From Desnuesiella massiliensis (GTDB taxonomy: Bacteria; Bacillota; Clostridia; Clostridiales; Clostridiaceae): a stretch of 64,000 nt of DNA. Of this stretch, positions 27,997 through 37,208 are shown one piece after another. A program made the position numbers and the translations under genes. Position 1 is the stretch's first letter, and each line of letters starts with the position of its first letter. The DNA lies in the NCBI RefSeq assembly GCF_001403615.1, contig NZ_LN879456.1, positions 186,001 to 250,000 of the forward strand. The letters run 5' to 3'. Below the pieces are notes generated by a model that had not been told where the DNA came from, ran no database searches, and was given only the letters and a program-made list of their open reading frames with translations.

Positions 27997-28704
27997 TTAT
28001 ATATTAATAAAAAATCCCAATATCTTTATAACAATTGGCACAAGAAAAACCGTAATAAGTCCTGCCAGTCCTATGGATAAGGAACTCATGGCCCCTTCAG
28101 TTTCCCCAAGCTCCATAGCTTTTGTAGTACCTAAGGCATGAGAAGCGGTACCTATGGCAATCCCCATGGATACCTTGTCTTTAATTTTAAATACTTTACA
28201 AATAAAAGGAGCTATTATAGAACCTATGATTCCAGTAATTATAATTGATACTACAGTAATAGAAGGTATTCCATTTAACTGCTTAGTAATTTCTACACCT
28301 ATAGGCACGGTAACGGATTTAGGGGCTAAGGATTTTACTATAGTCATATCTAAGCCTAGAGCATAAGATAACAATATTATGCATATAATTCCAGTGAAAC
28401 TACCAGCTACTATTCCGAGAATTATAGCCAAAGCATTCCTTTTTAATAAAGCTAGCTTTTTGTAAAGAGGCACTGCTAAAATAACGGTAGCAGGTCCTAG
28501 GAAAAAGGAAATAAAATCTCCTCCCTTACTATAACTTTCGTAGCTTATGTTAAATTTTAAAAGTACAAATATTATTAATAGCTGACTTATAAGAAGGGGA
28601 TTTAAAATAGCTATTTTATATTTCTTATTTAAATAACAGCCAATTTCAAAACATATTAATGAAAGTAATATGCCAAACAGAGGAGAGTCGATTATCTTTA
28701 GCAT
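27997..28704 (-). CDS. lrgB: LrgB/CidB-family membrane protein
   Basis: 235 residues with about six to seven membrane helices. The LrgB pattern is clear, with the conserved KSVTVPIGVEITKQLNGIPS and GTASHALGTTKAMELGETEGAMSSL. LrgB works with LrgA in control of murein hydrolase activity, and relatives transport pyruvate or glycolate-like acids. It starts 12 bases after lrgA, in one operon. Confidence 0.92.
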   Translation of the reverse strand: MLKIIDSPLFGILLSLICFEIGCYLNKKYKIAILNPLLISQLLIIFVLLKFNISYESYSKGGDFISFFLGPATVILAVPLYKKLALLKRNALAIILGIVAGSFTGIICIILLSYALGLDMTIVKSLAPKSVTVPIGVEITKQLNGIPSITVVSIIITGIIGSIIAPFICKVFKIKDKVSMGIAIGTASHALGTTKAMELGETEGAMSSLSIGLAGLITVFLVPIVIKILGFFINI

Positions 28705-28716
28705 TTAAACACATCC

Positions 28717-29061
28717 TTATTCAGTTTTTTTAAGAGCTTGCACAACTAGGCCTGAAACTACCATAACTATTATAGTAGTTATAAAACAAACTATTAAAAT
28801 TTTAATCCAGTTCCCTCTTAGTATACCTAGAGCTGTTATTAAGCCAACTCCAGCAGGTACAAAGAAAAAGGCTAGATGATCTAATAAAAAATTAGTTATA
28901 TTTTCTATAGCCTCAACTTTTATTATTTTTGTGCTAAGACATAAAAGCAACAATATCATAGCTATTATGTTGCCTGGAATAGGTAGTTTAAACAAGTTAT
29001 GAATAAATTCACCTATAAAGTATAAAAATAATATGATTGAAAGCTCTCTTAATATTTTCAT
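28717..29061 (-). CDS. lrgA: LrgA/CidA-family holin-like protein
   Basis: 114 residues, four membrane helices, with the family marks ELIHNLFKLPIPGNIIAM-like loop and LAFFFVPAGVGL. LrgA is a holin-like partner of LrgB. A GAGGTGAAAA site precedes the ATG. No LytTR regulator gene is adjacent, so control of the pair is not visible here. Confidence 0.92.
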   Translation of the reverse strand: MKILRELSIILFLYFIGEFIHNLFKLPIPGNIIAMILLLLCLSTKIIKVEAIENITNFLLDHLAFFFVPAGVGLITALGILRGNWIKILIVCFITTIIVMVVSGLVVQALKKTE

Positions 29062-29293
29062 TTTTCACCTCAAATTAAAAAAGTCTATACTTATAATGTA
29101 TCATCTTTTTTTGTTAAATCTTTATTTAATTGAAAAGGTAAAATATAAAGAAAATTTAAACAATATAATAAATAGTAAATATTTAATTAACATTAGCTTT
29201 TAAAAGAGGAAAGAATAAATAATGCGTAGAATATTTAAAATATAAAATATTCAAATAATTTCAAATTTCAGAGCGTTGAAAGGAGAATTAGTT

Positions 29294-31672
29294 ATGGTTA
29301 AATATGGATTATACAATGGGCAAGAAATTCAAGATTCTGATGTTATTTTAAGGCAGGTTTCTATAAACGGAAGTGTGTGTGGAGAGTTTGTAGAGTTTTC
29401 TATTGCACAAATGTATGAAAATAAAGGAGAAAGTCATATCGACGGAGTTTATATATTTCCAATACCTGATACGGCTGTAATTACTGGCTTTGAAGCTATG
29501 CTTGGGGGAAAAACCTTAAAAGCTTTAGTGGAGGATAGAAGAGAGACAGAAAAAATGTTTCTTGAAGGGGTGCAAAACGGTTTGAACCCTATTACTATAG
29601 AAAGTTATGAAGAAAATATATTTAAGATCTCCATTGGCAGCATAATGCCTGGAGAAACGGTGAAGATAACTGTATCTTATTTAGACCAATTATTGTTTGA
29701 AAACAATAAATTCAAATTATATCTTCCTGCTATAACTCCCCCTAAAAATATCAATGAGGAGGAAGAAACTAATATAGAAAGTAAGGATTATAAATTTAAT
29801 TTTAATATGTTGATTGAATCCTTAAGCAAACTAAATATAAGTTCTCCAAGTCATATAATCAATATTCAGAGTGAGAATGATACTCTATATAGAGTTACCT
29901 TACATAAGGAAGAAAAATTAGATAAAAACTTTACTTTGATAATGGAAGAAAGTAAAAATAATGAATATAGCGGAATGCTATATAGATATGATGAGGATGA
30001 TAAGGGGATTTTATATCTAAGAATAATACCTAAATTAGAAGCAGCCTCTGAGGATAGCAGTAAAAATTATATTTTTTTAATGGATTTATCAGAGTCTATG
30101 GAAGGGTACAAATTTGAAGAGGCTAAAGATGCTTTAGAATTATGTATAAAGAATTTAGATCAGGGTGATACCTTTAACTTAATTGCTTTTAGTGAAAATT
30201 TAAATATATTTTCTGAAGATGGAAATGTAGAATATAGCGAAGATAATGTATATAGGGCTACAGAATGGATTAATAACTTAATTTTAGGTAAGGAAGCCAA
30301 TATATTTGAGGCTATAAAGGTAGCGCTAAAGAGCAATGAACAGGGAACCATAATATTATTTACCGATGATATGGTGGAAAATGAAAATGAAATACTAGAT
30401 TTTGTTGAAGCTAATTTAGGAGAAAATCGTATTTTCCCTATAGGTATAGACACTTCTGTAAATAGTTATTTTATAAATAAGCTAGCTCATATAGGCTATG
30501 GAAAGCCAGAGTTTATATATCCTGGTGAAAGAATAGATGATATGATTTTAAGACAATTTAATAGAATAAATAACCCTCAATTAGATGTATTGTCTATAGA
30601 TTGGGGAGCTCTAAAGGTGGAGCAAACCTATCCAAGAACTATTGAGTACTTATATGATAGGGAACCTTTTACCTTCTTTGCCAAAGTAAGAGGAGATATA
30701 GGCGGAAAGGTAATAATTAAAGGTAAGGTTGGAGAAAGAGATTATGAAAAGGCCATAGACCTGGATAAAATAGATTTAGAAGGAAGCATAGAATTAATAG
30801 AAAAAGCTTGGAGCCGCAAGAGAATTGAATCCATAAGAGAACATATGATGGGTGAAAAAGGTGATAAAGCGGAGGCTATGAGAAGCAAAATTATAGAGAT
30901 ATCTAAGGAATCCAGCATAATAAGCTCAGAAACTTCTTTTATAATGTTAGAGCAAATTGAGGAGCCTGTGCTAGGGATGAGTATAAATAATCTAATACCT
31001 GTTAATATTACGGAAGAAGCAATGCAAGATATTTCAGATGCTTACTTCTTAGATTCTCCAAGCTTTTTATATGAAGTAGACTTAAGAGAAATTATGGAGG
31101 AGGAAGGTTTAGATAAATATGTAGCAAAAGAGAAAATAAAATATGATAGGGAAAATCTATTAAGAATTATAGCCAAATATCAATCTGTAGATGGAGGATT
31201 CTATAATTTTGGAGAAAAGCAGGCATATAAAAAGTTAAACTCTAATGTATTATCCTTATTAGCATTTCTATTGGGTGATGAAGATATAAATATATACATC
31301 AATCAAATAAATAAATCCTTAAAATTCATGATAGACTATTTAGATAATGACAGAGCTATGTTTGATGAAAGGATTACAGCACTTTCTCTTATTACCCTAA
31401 AACTTGCCCTAGAGGATGATATAGTAAAGCCTAAGTATAATCAAAGTGCATTAGAAGCTGAGACTAAATTAGAGGAGCTTATAAGAGAAAAGAGATATAT
31501 AGAATCAGAAAGTATATACTCTTGTAAGGACATAAAGGATATGAAAAATATTATTTCATTTGTATTAGGGTTAACAAAAGCTTATAGCAAAGATGCTTAC
31601 AAAACATTGAATTTAGATGAAAAAAATAACTTAAATGAAATTGCGAAGGTAGCTATAGCTAAAACTTTATAA
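29294..31672 (+). CDS. VIT- and VWA-domain protein
   Basis: 792 residues. The N-terminal VIT domain (about 1-125) includes YIFPIPDTAVITGFEA and ends near LVEDRRE. A von Willebrand A domain follows (about 250-420) with an intact MIDAS motif, DLSESM, so it should bind a metal-linked ligand. The C-terminal third is helical and acidic without a known domain. No signal peptide was seen, so it is probably cytoplasmic. I start at ATG 29294, placed after AAAGGAGAA. The gene is single. Function is unknown; relatives resemble inter-alpha-trypsin inhibitor heavy chains only in domain order. Confidence 0.85.
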   Translation: MVKYGLYNGQEIQDSDVILRQVSINGSVCGEFVEFSIAQMYENKGESHIDGVYIFPIPDTAVITGFEAMLGGKTLKALVEDRRETEKMFLEGVQNGLNPITIESYEENIFKISIGSIMPGETVKITVSYLDQLLFENNKFKLYLPAITPPKNINEEEETNIESKDYKFNFNMLIESLSKLNISSPSHIINIQSENDTLYRVTLHKEEKLDKNFTLIMEESKNNEYSGMLYRYDEDDKGILYLRIIPKLEAASEDSSKNYIFLMDLSESMEGYKFEEAKDALELCIKNLDQGDTFNLIAFSENLNIFSEDGNVEYSEDNVYRATEWINNLILGKEANIFEAIKVALKSNEQGTIILFTDDMVENENEILDFVEANLGENRIFPIGIDTSVNSYFINKLAHIGYGKPEFIYPGERIDDMILRQFNRINNPQLDVLSIDWGALKVEQTYPRTIEYLYDREPFTFFAKVRGDIGGKVIIKGKVGERDYEKAIDLDKIDLEGSIELIEKAWSRKRIESIREHMMGEKGDKAEAMRSKIIEISKESSIISSETSFIMLEQIEEPVLGMSINNLIPVNITEEAMQDISDAYFLDSPSFLYEVDLREIMEEEGLDKYVAKEKIKYDRENLLRIIAKYQSVDGGFYNFGEKQAYKKLNSNVLSLLAFLLGDEDINIYINQINKSLKFMIDYLDNDRAMFDERITALSLITLKLALEDDIVKPKYNQSALEAETKLEELIREKRYIESESIYSCKDIKDMKNIISFVLGLTKAYSKDAYKTLNLDEKNNLNEIAKVAIAKTL

Positions 31673-31676
31673 AATA

Positions 31677-31728
31677 AAAAGCAATAAAGGTGTTTCCTGT
31701 ATGAAGAGGAAGCACCTTTATTGCTTTT
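31677..31728. terminator. Bidirectional terminator
   Basis: Strong 16-bp outer stem AAAAGCAATAAAGGTG and its complement, plus an inner TTTCC / GGAAG pair, between the VIT/VWA gene and the convergent TPR gene. Confidence 0.85.
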
Positions 31729-31741
31729 AGCCTTATAAATT

Positions 31742-32566
31742 TTAATCATTTATTTCGTTAGATAGCTTATCTAACTCTTGTGATATCTTATCCTTATTTA
31801 GGTTGCTTAAAAAGCTTTCTCGGCAGCTTAAAGCCTTTTCAAACATCTCTTTAGCTTCTTCCTTACGATCTCTTTCACTTAAAATTAAGCCATAAAAATA
31901 AAAGGGTTCAGCAAAAGTGATAGGTTTTTCTACTAAGTCTTTATATATATTAAAGGCCTTATCCTTTTCACCAAGGAAATAGTAGGTTTCACCTAGATTA
32001 TCTAATATTATATTATTTGAACTATCATAATCCTGAGCTTCTAAGTTAAATTTTAAAGCCTTATCATAGTCCCCAGTTAAAATTAGTAAGTATCCTAAGC
32101 TTTCATAAAGAGTAACACTTTTATATGTATTATAAATCTCTTCCAATATGTCAATAGCGCCTTGTAAATCGTTGTTTTTCCAATGAATTAAAGCTAAGGT
32201 CATTTTTGTATTAGATTTCTCCATAGGATCTAAATTCATCTTTAGAACTTTGCCTATAACTTTAGAAGCCTCTTCCACACGACCCTCTCTTAACAACAAA
32301 TAGCCATAGCCACTTATAACCCTAGGTCTACAGGTTCTAACCTCTGCAGCTTTTTTAAACCATTTTAAGGCTTCCTCTGTATTTCTTTGGCTATATAGCT
32401 TGTTACCTTTAATAGAGTAAACAAAATACCTCATAGAATAAACCTTATAGGCAAAGTAGGATAATAAAAATAGATTACCCAATAAGCCTAGATTAAAGCT
32501 ATAAATTAATACAGCTACTGCCAACACAAAAATGAATTCTAAAAAGGGTTTAGACATCTTAATCAT
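31742..32566 (-). CDS. Membrane-anchored TPR-repeat protein
   Basis: 274 residues. A hydrophobic N-terminus (about 8-45) forms one or two membrane helices. Behind it are about five to six TPR units, for example NTEEALKWFKKAAEVR, GAIDILEEIYNTYKS, DYDKALKFNLEAQDYD and DRKEEAKEMFEKAL. It presents a scaffold in the cytoplasm for unknown partners. GGAGG lies 7 bases before the ATG. The anchor-then-TPR order matches the shorter protein at 9535-10041. Confidence 0.8.
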   Translation of the reverse strand: MIKMSKPFLEFIFVLAVAVLIYSFNLGLLGNLFLLSYFAYKVYSMRYFVYSIKGNKLYSQRNTEEALKWFKKAAEVRTCRPRVISGYGYLLLREGRVEEASKVIGKVLKMNLDPMEKSNTKMTLALIHWKNNDLQGAIDILEEIYNTYKSVTLYESLGYLLILTGDYDKALKFNLEAQDYDSSNNIILDNLGETYYFLGEKDKAFNIYKDLVEKPITFAEPFYFYGLILSERDRKEEAKEMFEKALSCRESFLSNLNKDKISQELDKLSNEIND

Positions 32567-32701
32567 TTTAGTTCCTCCGTCAATATTATTTCTTTCATAA
32601 ATGCAATGTATGTACTAAGGATATTATACTATGAAAAGGAATTCTTAAACAACTTAAAATTGTTTCAATATAATTAAAATTATGTTTCCCTGCACAAAAA
32701 A

Positions 32702-32727
32702 TTTAGAGGGATTCTGCTCCCTCTAAA
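32702..32727 (-). terminator. Terminator of the ABC import operon
   Basis: 10-bp perfect stem TTTAGAGGGA / TCCCTCTAAA with a 6-base loop, followed by a T-run on the minus strand just past the permease stop. Confidence 0.8.
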
Positions 32728-32735
32728 TAATAAGA

Positions 32736-33533
32736 TTAATATTTTTTTCTTAGCTTATTTTCTAATAAGGATACTCCTTTGTACATAGCATAGGCTAAAA
32801 TTAATAATATGATTATACTCATCATTACCATATCTAGTTGAGAAATTTGGCCGCCGTACACTATTAAGAAACCTAAACCATCCTTAGCTACGAGGAATTC
32901 TCCCATGATTACCCCTACCCAAGATAGTCCCACATTAATTTTAAGAGCGGATACTAAAGTAGGTACGGAGGAAGGAATGATTAAATATCTTAAAATTTGA
33001 AGCTTATTTGCACCAAAGGTTTGCATCAGCTTTATTTTATCTATATCTACTTCCTTGAAGCCAGAAAGCACACTTATGATGGTTACAATAATGGAAATCA
33101 AAAGAGCCATGATGATAATAGCGCTCATTCCATTGCCTACCCAAAAGATTATAATGGGACCTAAAGCTACTTTAGGAAGAGCGTTTAACACAACTAAATA
33201 GGGGTCTAATACTTTTTCGACAAAGTCCCACCACCATAGTATAATGGATATTAAAGTGCCTAATAAAGTTCCTAAAACAAAACCCAATATAGTTTCGTAG
33301 CAAGTAATTAATATATGCTTAAAAAGTGTACCTTCAGCATAGAATCTACCTATACTTTTTATAATTCTAGAAGGAGTACTGGTTAAGAAAGGATCTATCC
33401 ACTTGTAATGTCCTGATATCTCCCATATTAAAATGAATAGCACTAGAATTAAAAATCTTGCTAAAGCTACTTTTATCTTATCTCTTTTTATTTTCTTTAA
33501 ATAATTCTTATGTTCTAAACTATAATTATTCAT
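32736..33533 (-). CDS. ABC importer permease (SsuC/TauC-like)
   Basis: 265 residues with about six membrane helices. The binding-protein-dependent transport signature is seen in LPKVALGPIIIFWVGNG and the EAA-type loop MQTFGANKLQILRYLIIPSSVPTLV. It overlaps the end of the ATPase gene by 8 bases and is translated with it. The substrate follows from the binding protein, of the NMT1/sulfonate type; the exact compound is not known. Confidence 0.88.
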   Translation of the reverse strand: MNNYSLEHKNYLKKIKRDKIKVALARFLILVLFILIWEISGHYKWIDPFLTSTPSRIIKSIGRFYAEGTLFKHILITCYETILGFVLGTLLGTLISIILWWWDFVEKVLDPYLVVLNALPKVALGPIIIFWVGNGMSAIIIMALLISIIVTIISVLSGFKEVDIDKIKLMQTFGANKLQILRYLIIPSSVPTLVSALKINVGLSWVGVIMGEFLVAKDGLGFLIVYGGQISQLDMVMMSIIILLILAYAMYKGVSLLENKLRKKY

Positions 33534-34290
33534 TTGTATCCAACTCCTTCCATATAGTATTAAAGTATACTCTAAAGTCAGGAGCTTCTCTTCGTTTTAA
33601 AGGACTAGTAAAACCATTATCAAAGCTTATATCTAGCTCTCTTTTTAAATAAGCAGGACGTTTTGACATAACGATAATTTTTGAAGAGGTAGATATGGCT
33701 TCGGAAATATCATGAGTTACCATCAGTGCAGTTTTTCCTTCCTTCTTGATTATTTCATAAATTTCATCACTAACCTTTAAACGACTTTGATAATCAAGGG
33801 CAGAAAAGGGTTCATCTAATAACAGTACTTCAGGATTCAAGGCTAGGGTTCGTATAAGAGCTACCCTCTGCCTCATGCCACCGGATAATTCTGAGGGATG
33901 ATGAAGTCTAAATTGATACAAGCCATAGGAATTTAGCAGAGCCTTGATTCTTACTTCAGATTCTTTTGTATATTGGTGCTTTATCTTTAACCCTAGGCGA
34001 ATGTTATCCCAAACTGTAAGCCATTCAAAAAGATGATCCTTTTGAAACATATAACCGATTTTGGGGTTTATGCCTTTTATCTCTTCACCATCTAAGTAGA
34101 TTTCTCCGCTAGAGGGCTTAATAAGACCGCAAATAATATTAAGAAGAGTAGACTTACCGCAGCCTGAAGGTCCCACTATACTTACAAAATCTCCTTCATC
34201 TACATAAAAGCATAGATTTTTAATAGCCTCCGTCTCACCTTTTAAAGAGTGATAATTCATATTGATATCCTTTATTTCTAATTTGTGCAT
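33526..34290 (-). CDS. ABC importer ATP-binding protein (SsuB/TauB-like)
   Basis: 254 residues with Walker A GPSGCGKST, signature LSGGMRQR, Walker B VLLLDEPFSALD and the H-loop VTHDISEA, all typical of sulfonate, nitrate and thiamine-precursor importers. I start at ATG 34290 since TAGGTGA lies 4 bases upstream; the GTG nine bases earlier is part of that site. Middle gene of a three-gene operon. Confidence 0.9.
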   Translation of the reverse strand: MHKLEIKDINMNYHSLKGETEAIKNLCFYVDEGDFVSIVGPSGCGKSTLLNIICGLIKPSSGEIYLDGEEIKGINPKIGYMFQKDHLFEWLTVWDNIRLGLKIKHQYTKESEVRIKALLNSYGLYQFRLHHPSELSGGMRQRVALIRTLALNPEVLLLDEPFSALDYQSRLKVSDEIYEIIKKEGKTALMVTHDISEAISTSSKIIVMSKRPAYLKRELDISFDNGFTSPLKRREAPDFRVYFNTIWKELDTNE

Positions 34291-34311
34291 CTTTTTCACC
34301 TACTTTTTCGG

Positions 34312-35334
34312 TTACTTTAAATCCTTGACAACCTTATCTGCAAATTTGTTAGTAACTATATTATTAAAAGGTGGTCTTTGAGGAATTAAATCTGCTTTAT
34401 AGGATTGAATTATGTCCATCAATCTAATAAAATCTTGCTCTTTAATAGAGGGAGTAGGAGCAAAAGCGTCTATAGAGCGATAGTTTTTAGTTACATTAAT
34501 TAAAATATCTTCATCGGTTCCAGGAAAGAAGCTGATGATGGCTTTAGCTACTTCTTCATCGCTAGCGCTTAGTACCCATTTTTGGCCCTTGTATATAGCT
34601 CTAGTGAATTTTTCAATTAAATCTGGATTTTTATCAATATACTCTTTTGTAGCCATAAAGCAAGTATAAGGAATAGTGCCTGCGGACTTACCTACAGATT
34701 CTACTATATAGCCAGCTTTTTCCTTAGTTAGCATACTGCCATTAGGTTCGAATAGGGCAACATAATCTCCAGTTCCCCCTTTAAAGGCTCCGGTAGTAGC
34801 TGCAAAAGCAATGTTGGTTATTACATCCACATCTTTTCCAGGCTCTAATCCTTTGCTTCTTAGCACATATTCTAAGGACATTTCAGGCATTCCACCAGGT
34901 CTTCCACCTACTAGAGTTTTGCCTTTAAGACTTTCCCATTTAAAGTTTGTTTCAGGCTGCCTACCAACTATAAAAGAACCATCCTTCTGAGTAAGCTGTG
35001 CAAATACTATAGGATAGTTTTCCCTTTGTTGATTATAGATATATATAACTTGCTCAGGGCCGCAGAAGCCTATTTCCGCACCACCACTTATAACTTGCTG
35101 TATGGTTTTATCTGCACCCTGACCTGTGGAAAGATCTATATCTAACCCCTCTTCTTTAAAAAAGCCCTTATTTATAGCTGCGTACATAGGGGCATAAAAT
35201 ACGGATCTAGTCACTTCGTTAAGTCTAATTTTTACAAGGTCCTTTTGTTTAGTATCTTTCTTGCAGGAAATTAGGGATAGAGGTAGAATTAACGCTAATA
35301 CTAAAACAAGAATACTAATAAATTTGTTTTTCAT
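34312..35334 (-). CDS. ABC importer substrate-binding lipoprotein (NMT1/SsuA-like)
   Basis: 340 residues. A signal peptide with lipobox LISC (Cys about residue 24) anchors it to the outer membrane face. The mature part shows the NMT1/THI5-like pattern: VFYAPMYAAINKGFFKEEGLDIDLSTGQGADKT, ISGGAEIGFCGPEQ and GRPGGMPEM. Family ligands include alkane sulfonates, taurine and pyrimidine precursors of thiamine. No TPP riboswitch was seen upstream, which weighs against a thiamine role but does not exclude it. First gene of the operon, with AGGAGG before the ATG. Confidence 0.88.
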   Translation of the reverse strand: MKNKFISILVLVLALILPLSLISCKKDTKQKDLVKIRLNEVTRSVFYAPMYAAINKGFFKEEGLDIDLSTGQGADKTIQQVISGGAEIGFCGPEQVIYIYNQQRENYPIVFAQLTQKDGSFIVGRQPETNFKWESLKGKTLVGGRPGGMPEMSLEYVLRSKGLEPGKDVDVITNIAFAATTGAFKGGTGDYVALFEPNGSMLTKEKAGYIVESVGKSAGTIPYTCFMATKEYIDKNPDLIEKFTRAIYKGQKWVLSASDEEVAKAIISFFPGTDEDILINVTKNYRSIDAFAPTPSIKEQDFIRLMDIIQSYKADLIPQRPPFNNIVTNKFADKVVKDLK

Positions 35335-35511
35335 TCAAATTCCTCCTGTAAATGTAATTTAGTTTATAATATGTGAAGAGGAGTTGAAATGTTAATATAA
35401 AAGATATGTGTGAATAGTAAATTAAAAATAATAGTAACTATTAACTGATATTTATTGCTAAAGATATATAGTATTAGCGAATTCTAAATATCTAGAAATT
35501 TCTAAAAATTA

Positions 35512-35540
35512 TTGACTATTGTAAAAATATATAATATTAT
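35512..35540 (+). promoter_or_regulatory. Sigma-A-type promoter of an apparent non-coding transcript
   Basis: TTGACT and TATTAT at 17 bases spacing, one of the better promoter matches in the window, pointing into a region without a long gene. Confidence 0.6.
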
Positions 35541-35930
35541 CAATATAACGACATTAAAAAGTCGTTACAAAAAAATACTTAATATTAAAGGAGATAGGAA
35601 GAATGATTATGTTGTTTCAATACTAATAAATTAAAAGTCTAATAATAAAATCATAGTGAAAATACTTTAAGTAGAAATGTTTTTGTAAACTATCTATTTA
35701 GGTTTATTTATTATGACTTCTAGGATTTTAATTATATAGAGTATGAACAACATCAATTACAATTCTTTAATTTTCATTAATATTACAGTAAGTTATAAAA
35801 GCGATAGGTAGTGATTAGAGTGGTTATAATTAAATATATCTACTTGTATATTTAATTGCACCTTAGCTTTGTCTTGCTTAATAATAGTTTGAAAGGAAAG
35901 TTGTGTTGTTTTTGATAACACAACTTTTTA
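35541..35930 (+). ncRNA. Candidate small RNA or leader transcript with a 7-codon ORF
   Basis: Bounded by the promoter at 35512-35540 and a terminator at 35897-35930. It has a hairpin AACGAC / GTCGTT near its 5' end. A seven-codon ORF (35603-35626, MIMLFQY) follows with AAAGGAG 9 bases upstream. A second AT-rich inverted repeat lies at about 35830-35858. No known RNA family was recognised. It could also be the remains of a deleted gene. Confidence 0.4.
35897..35930 (+). terminator. Terminator of the candidate small RNA
   Basis: 11-bp stem AAAGTTGTGTT / AACACAACTTT followed by a T-run. Confidence 0.8.
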
Positions 35931-36008
35931 TTTTAGATCAATATATGGTAGATATTTATCCATAGTAATACTATATTAGTGGCTTCTACAGGGAAATAAA
36001 GGTGAAAC

Positions 36009-36070
36009 TTAACTTATACATGTTCCAAAATGCCAATCTTCAAGAGATTATGGACATATATAAATTAATA
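36009..36070. repeat. Partial relative of the 109-bp palindrome
   Basis: It shares TTATACATGTTCCAAAATG and TATAAATTAATA with the inner part of 11972-12080 in the same order, with several substitutions; the outer TTTATAGATAAACAA arms are missing. Confidence 0.6.
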
Positions 36071-36142
36071 TTTAATTAAAGAAGCAGCCCTTAGTTTTAC
36101 TAAAAAAATTTGGATAAAACCATATATAACAATGGAATTTAA

Positions 36143-36187
36143 AAGGATGTAGATGGAAGTATGTTCATCTGCATCCTTAATTTTTTT
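36143..36187 (+). terminator. Terminator-like hairpin upstream of the acetyltransferase genes
   Basis: 13-bp perfect stem AAGGATGTAGATG with complement and an AATTTTTTT tail. With no gene before it, it may end read-through from upstream or act as a leader attenuator. Confidence 0.7.
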
Positions 36188-36274
36188 GAAGGGGAGGAAG
36201 TTTATAAATTTTGAGGATTGAGCAGGAAAAATGAATAACATTAGTTGATAAGTATTTTAATAAGGGGGATGAAT

Positions 36275-36838
36275 ATGAATAAAAGCTGTTTTGAGGTTTT
36301 TCCGGTGATTGAAACAGAAAGGTTATTTCTTCGTGAAATCAATCCATGGGATGTGAAAAATATCTTTGAAATACTCAGTGATGCTGAGGTGGCAAAATAT
36401 GATTGGTTTTATCCAATAAAATCTCAGCATGATGCAATGAAATTTATTTCTAGATATAGTGATGAATTTCAGCAGCAAGAAGAGATAACTTGGGGCATTG
36501 CATTAAAAGAAAACAATAAACTAATTGGTATTTGCTGCTTAGGTGACTTTGTGGAGGAGGCTAGGAGGTGCGAAATAGGTTATGACATAATGAGATCACA
36601 ATGGAATAAAGGATATGCTGCAGAAGCCATAAAAGCAATTGTAGATTTTGCATTTAAAACTATGAATTTAAATAGGATAGAGGCATTTATAACGCCAGGA
36701 AATGATGCATCTGTGAGGGTTTTAAGAAAGGTCAATTTTACGCAGGAGGGCATTGTGAGAGAACGTGACTTAATAAAAGGTAAATTAGAAGATGGGATAA
36801 TAATGGCAATTTTAAAGAAAGATTATATGCAAAATTAA
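36275..36838 (+). CDS. GNAT acetyltransferase (RimJ/RimL type)
   Basis: 187 residues of the ribosomal-protein or amino-acid N-acetyltransferase type. The start motif ETERLFLREI is typical, the acetyl-CoA loop follows the pattern in RSQWNKGYAAEAIKAI, and the end has DASVRVLRKVNFTQEGIVRE. It transfers acetyl from acetyl-CoA to an amine, probably a protein N-terminus or small molecule. I start at ATG 36275, 6 bases after AGGGGG; the ATG at 36269 abuts that site. A second, shortened GNAT gene follows. Confidence 0.88.
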   Translation: MNKSCFEVFPVIETERLFLREINPWDVKNIFEILSDAEVAKYDWFYPIKSQHDAMKFISRYSDEFQQQEEITWGIALKENNKLIGICCLGDFVEEARRCEIGYDIMRSQWNKGYAAEAIKAIVDFAFKTMNLNRIEAFITPGNDASVRVLRKVNFTQEGIVRERDLIKGKLEDGIIMAILKKDYMQN

Positions 36839-36866
36839 AGATAAACATAAGTAAGGAGCGAAAATT

Positions 36867-37148
36867 ATGAGGATTGAAAGAAATGAAAAAATAGATTTAA
36901 TAGAATTAAATGAATTATTGAGTACCCTAGGCTGGGGAATAAAAGACGTAGATAAATTAGAGAATTCCTTAAAGCTGTCCTGGGGATGGATAACAGCACG
37001 TGATGAAAATAATAACTTAATAGGCTTCGTTCAAATACTTTCAGATGGAATTAAACATGCCTATATTTTAAGGTTGCTAGTTCATAAAGAATATCAAGGT
37101 CAAGGCATAGGAACTAAAATTATTGAGAATATGCTTCAGTGGGATTAA
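36867..37148 (+). CDS. Short GNAT acetyltransferase, probably C-terminally truncated
   Basis: 93 residues that keep the core through the acetyl-CoA loop YQGQGIGTKI and stop shortly after, at NMLQWD. Family members normally have about 130-145 residues with a further strand and helix, so the last part seems lost. AAGGAGCG precedes the ATG, so it may still be translated. Whether it is active is doubtful. Confidence 0.6.
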   Translation: MRIERNEKIDLIELNELLSTLGWGIKDVDKLENSLKLSWGWITARDENNNLIGFVQILSDGIKHAYILRLLVHKEYQGQGIGTKIIENMLQWD

Positions 37149-37208
37149 TTAGGTGTGCTTAATAAGCTTTATTTAATAAATTAATAGATGTAAAAGGGGA
37201 GATTATAT

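Larger units (their letters stand above)
35335..36274. other. 940-bp region without a long reading frame
   Basis: It holds the upstream side of the minus-strand ABC operon, a plus-strand promoter-to-terminator unit (35512-35930) without a sizeable ORF, a relative of the 109-bp palindrome (36009-36070) and a terminator (36143-36187). These are listed separately. The rest shows no gene. Confidence 0.6.

Noticed and set aside
34312..35540. TPP riboswitch for a thiamine-precursor importer
   Set aside because: The conserved thi-box bases were not found upstream of the binding-protein gene.
35684..35690. GTTTACA on the minus strand inside the candidate small RNA
   Set aside because: The -10 position reads AAGTATT and no gene follows at a sensible distance.
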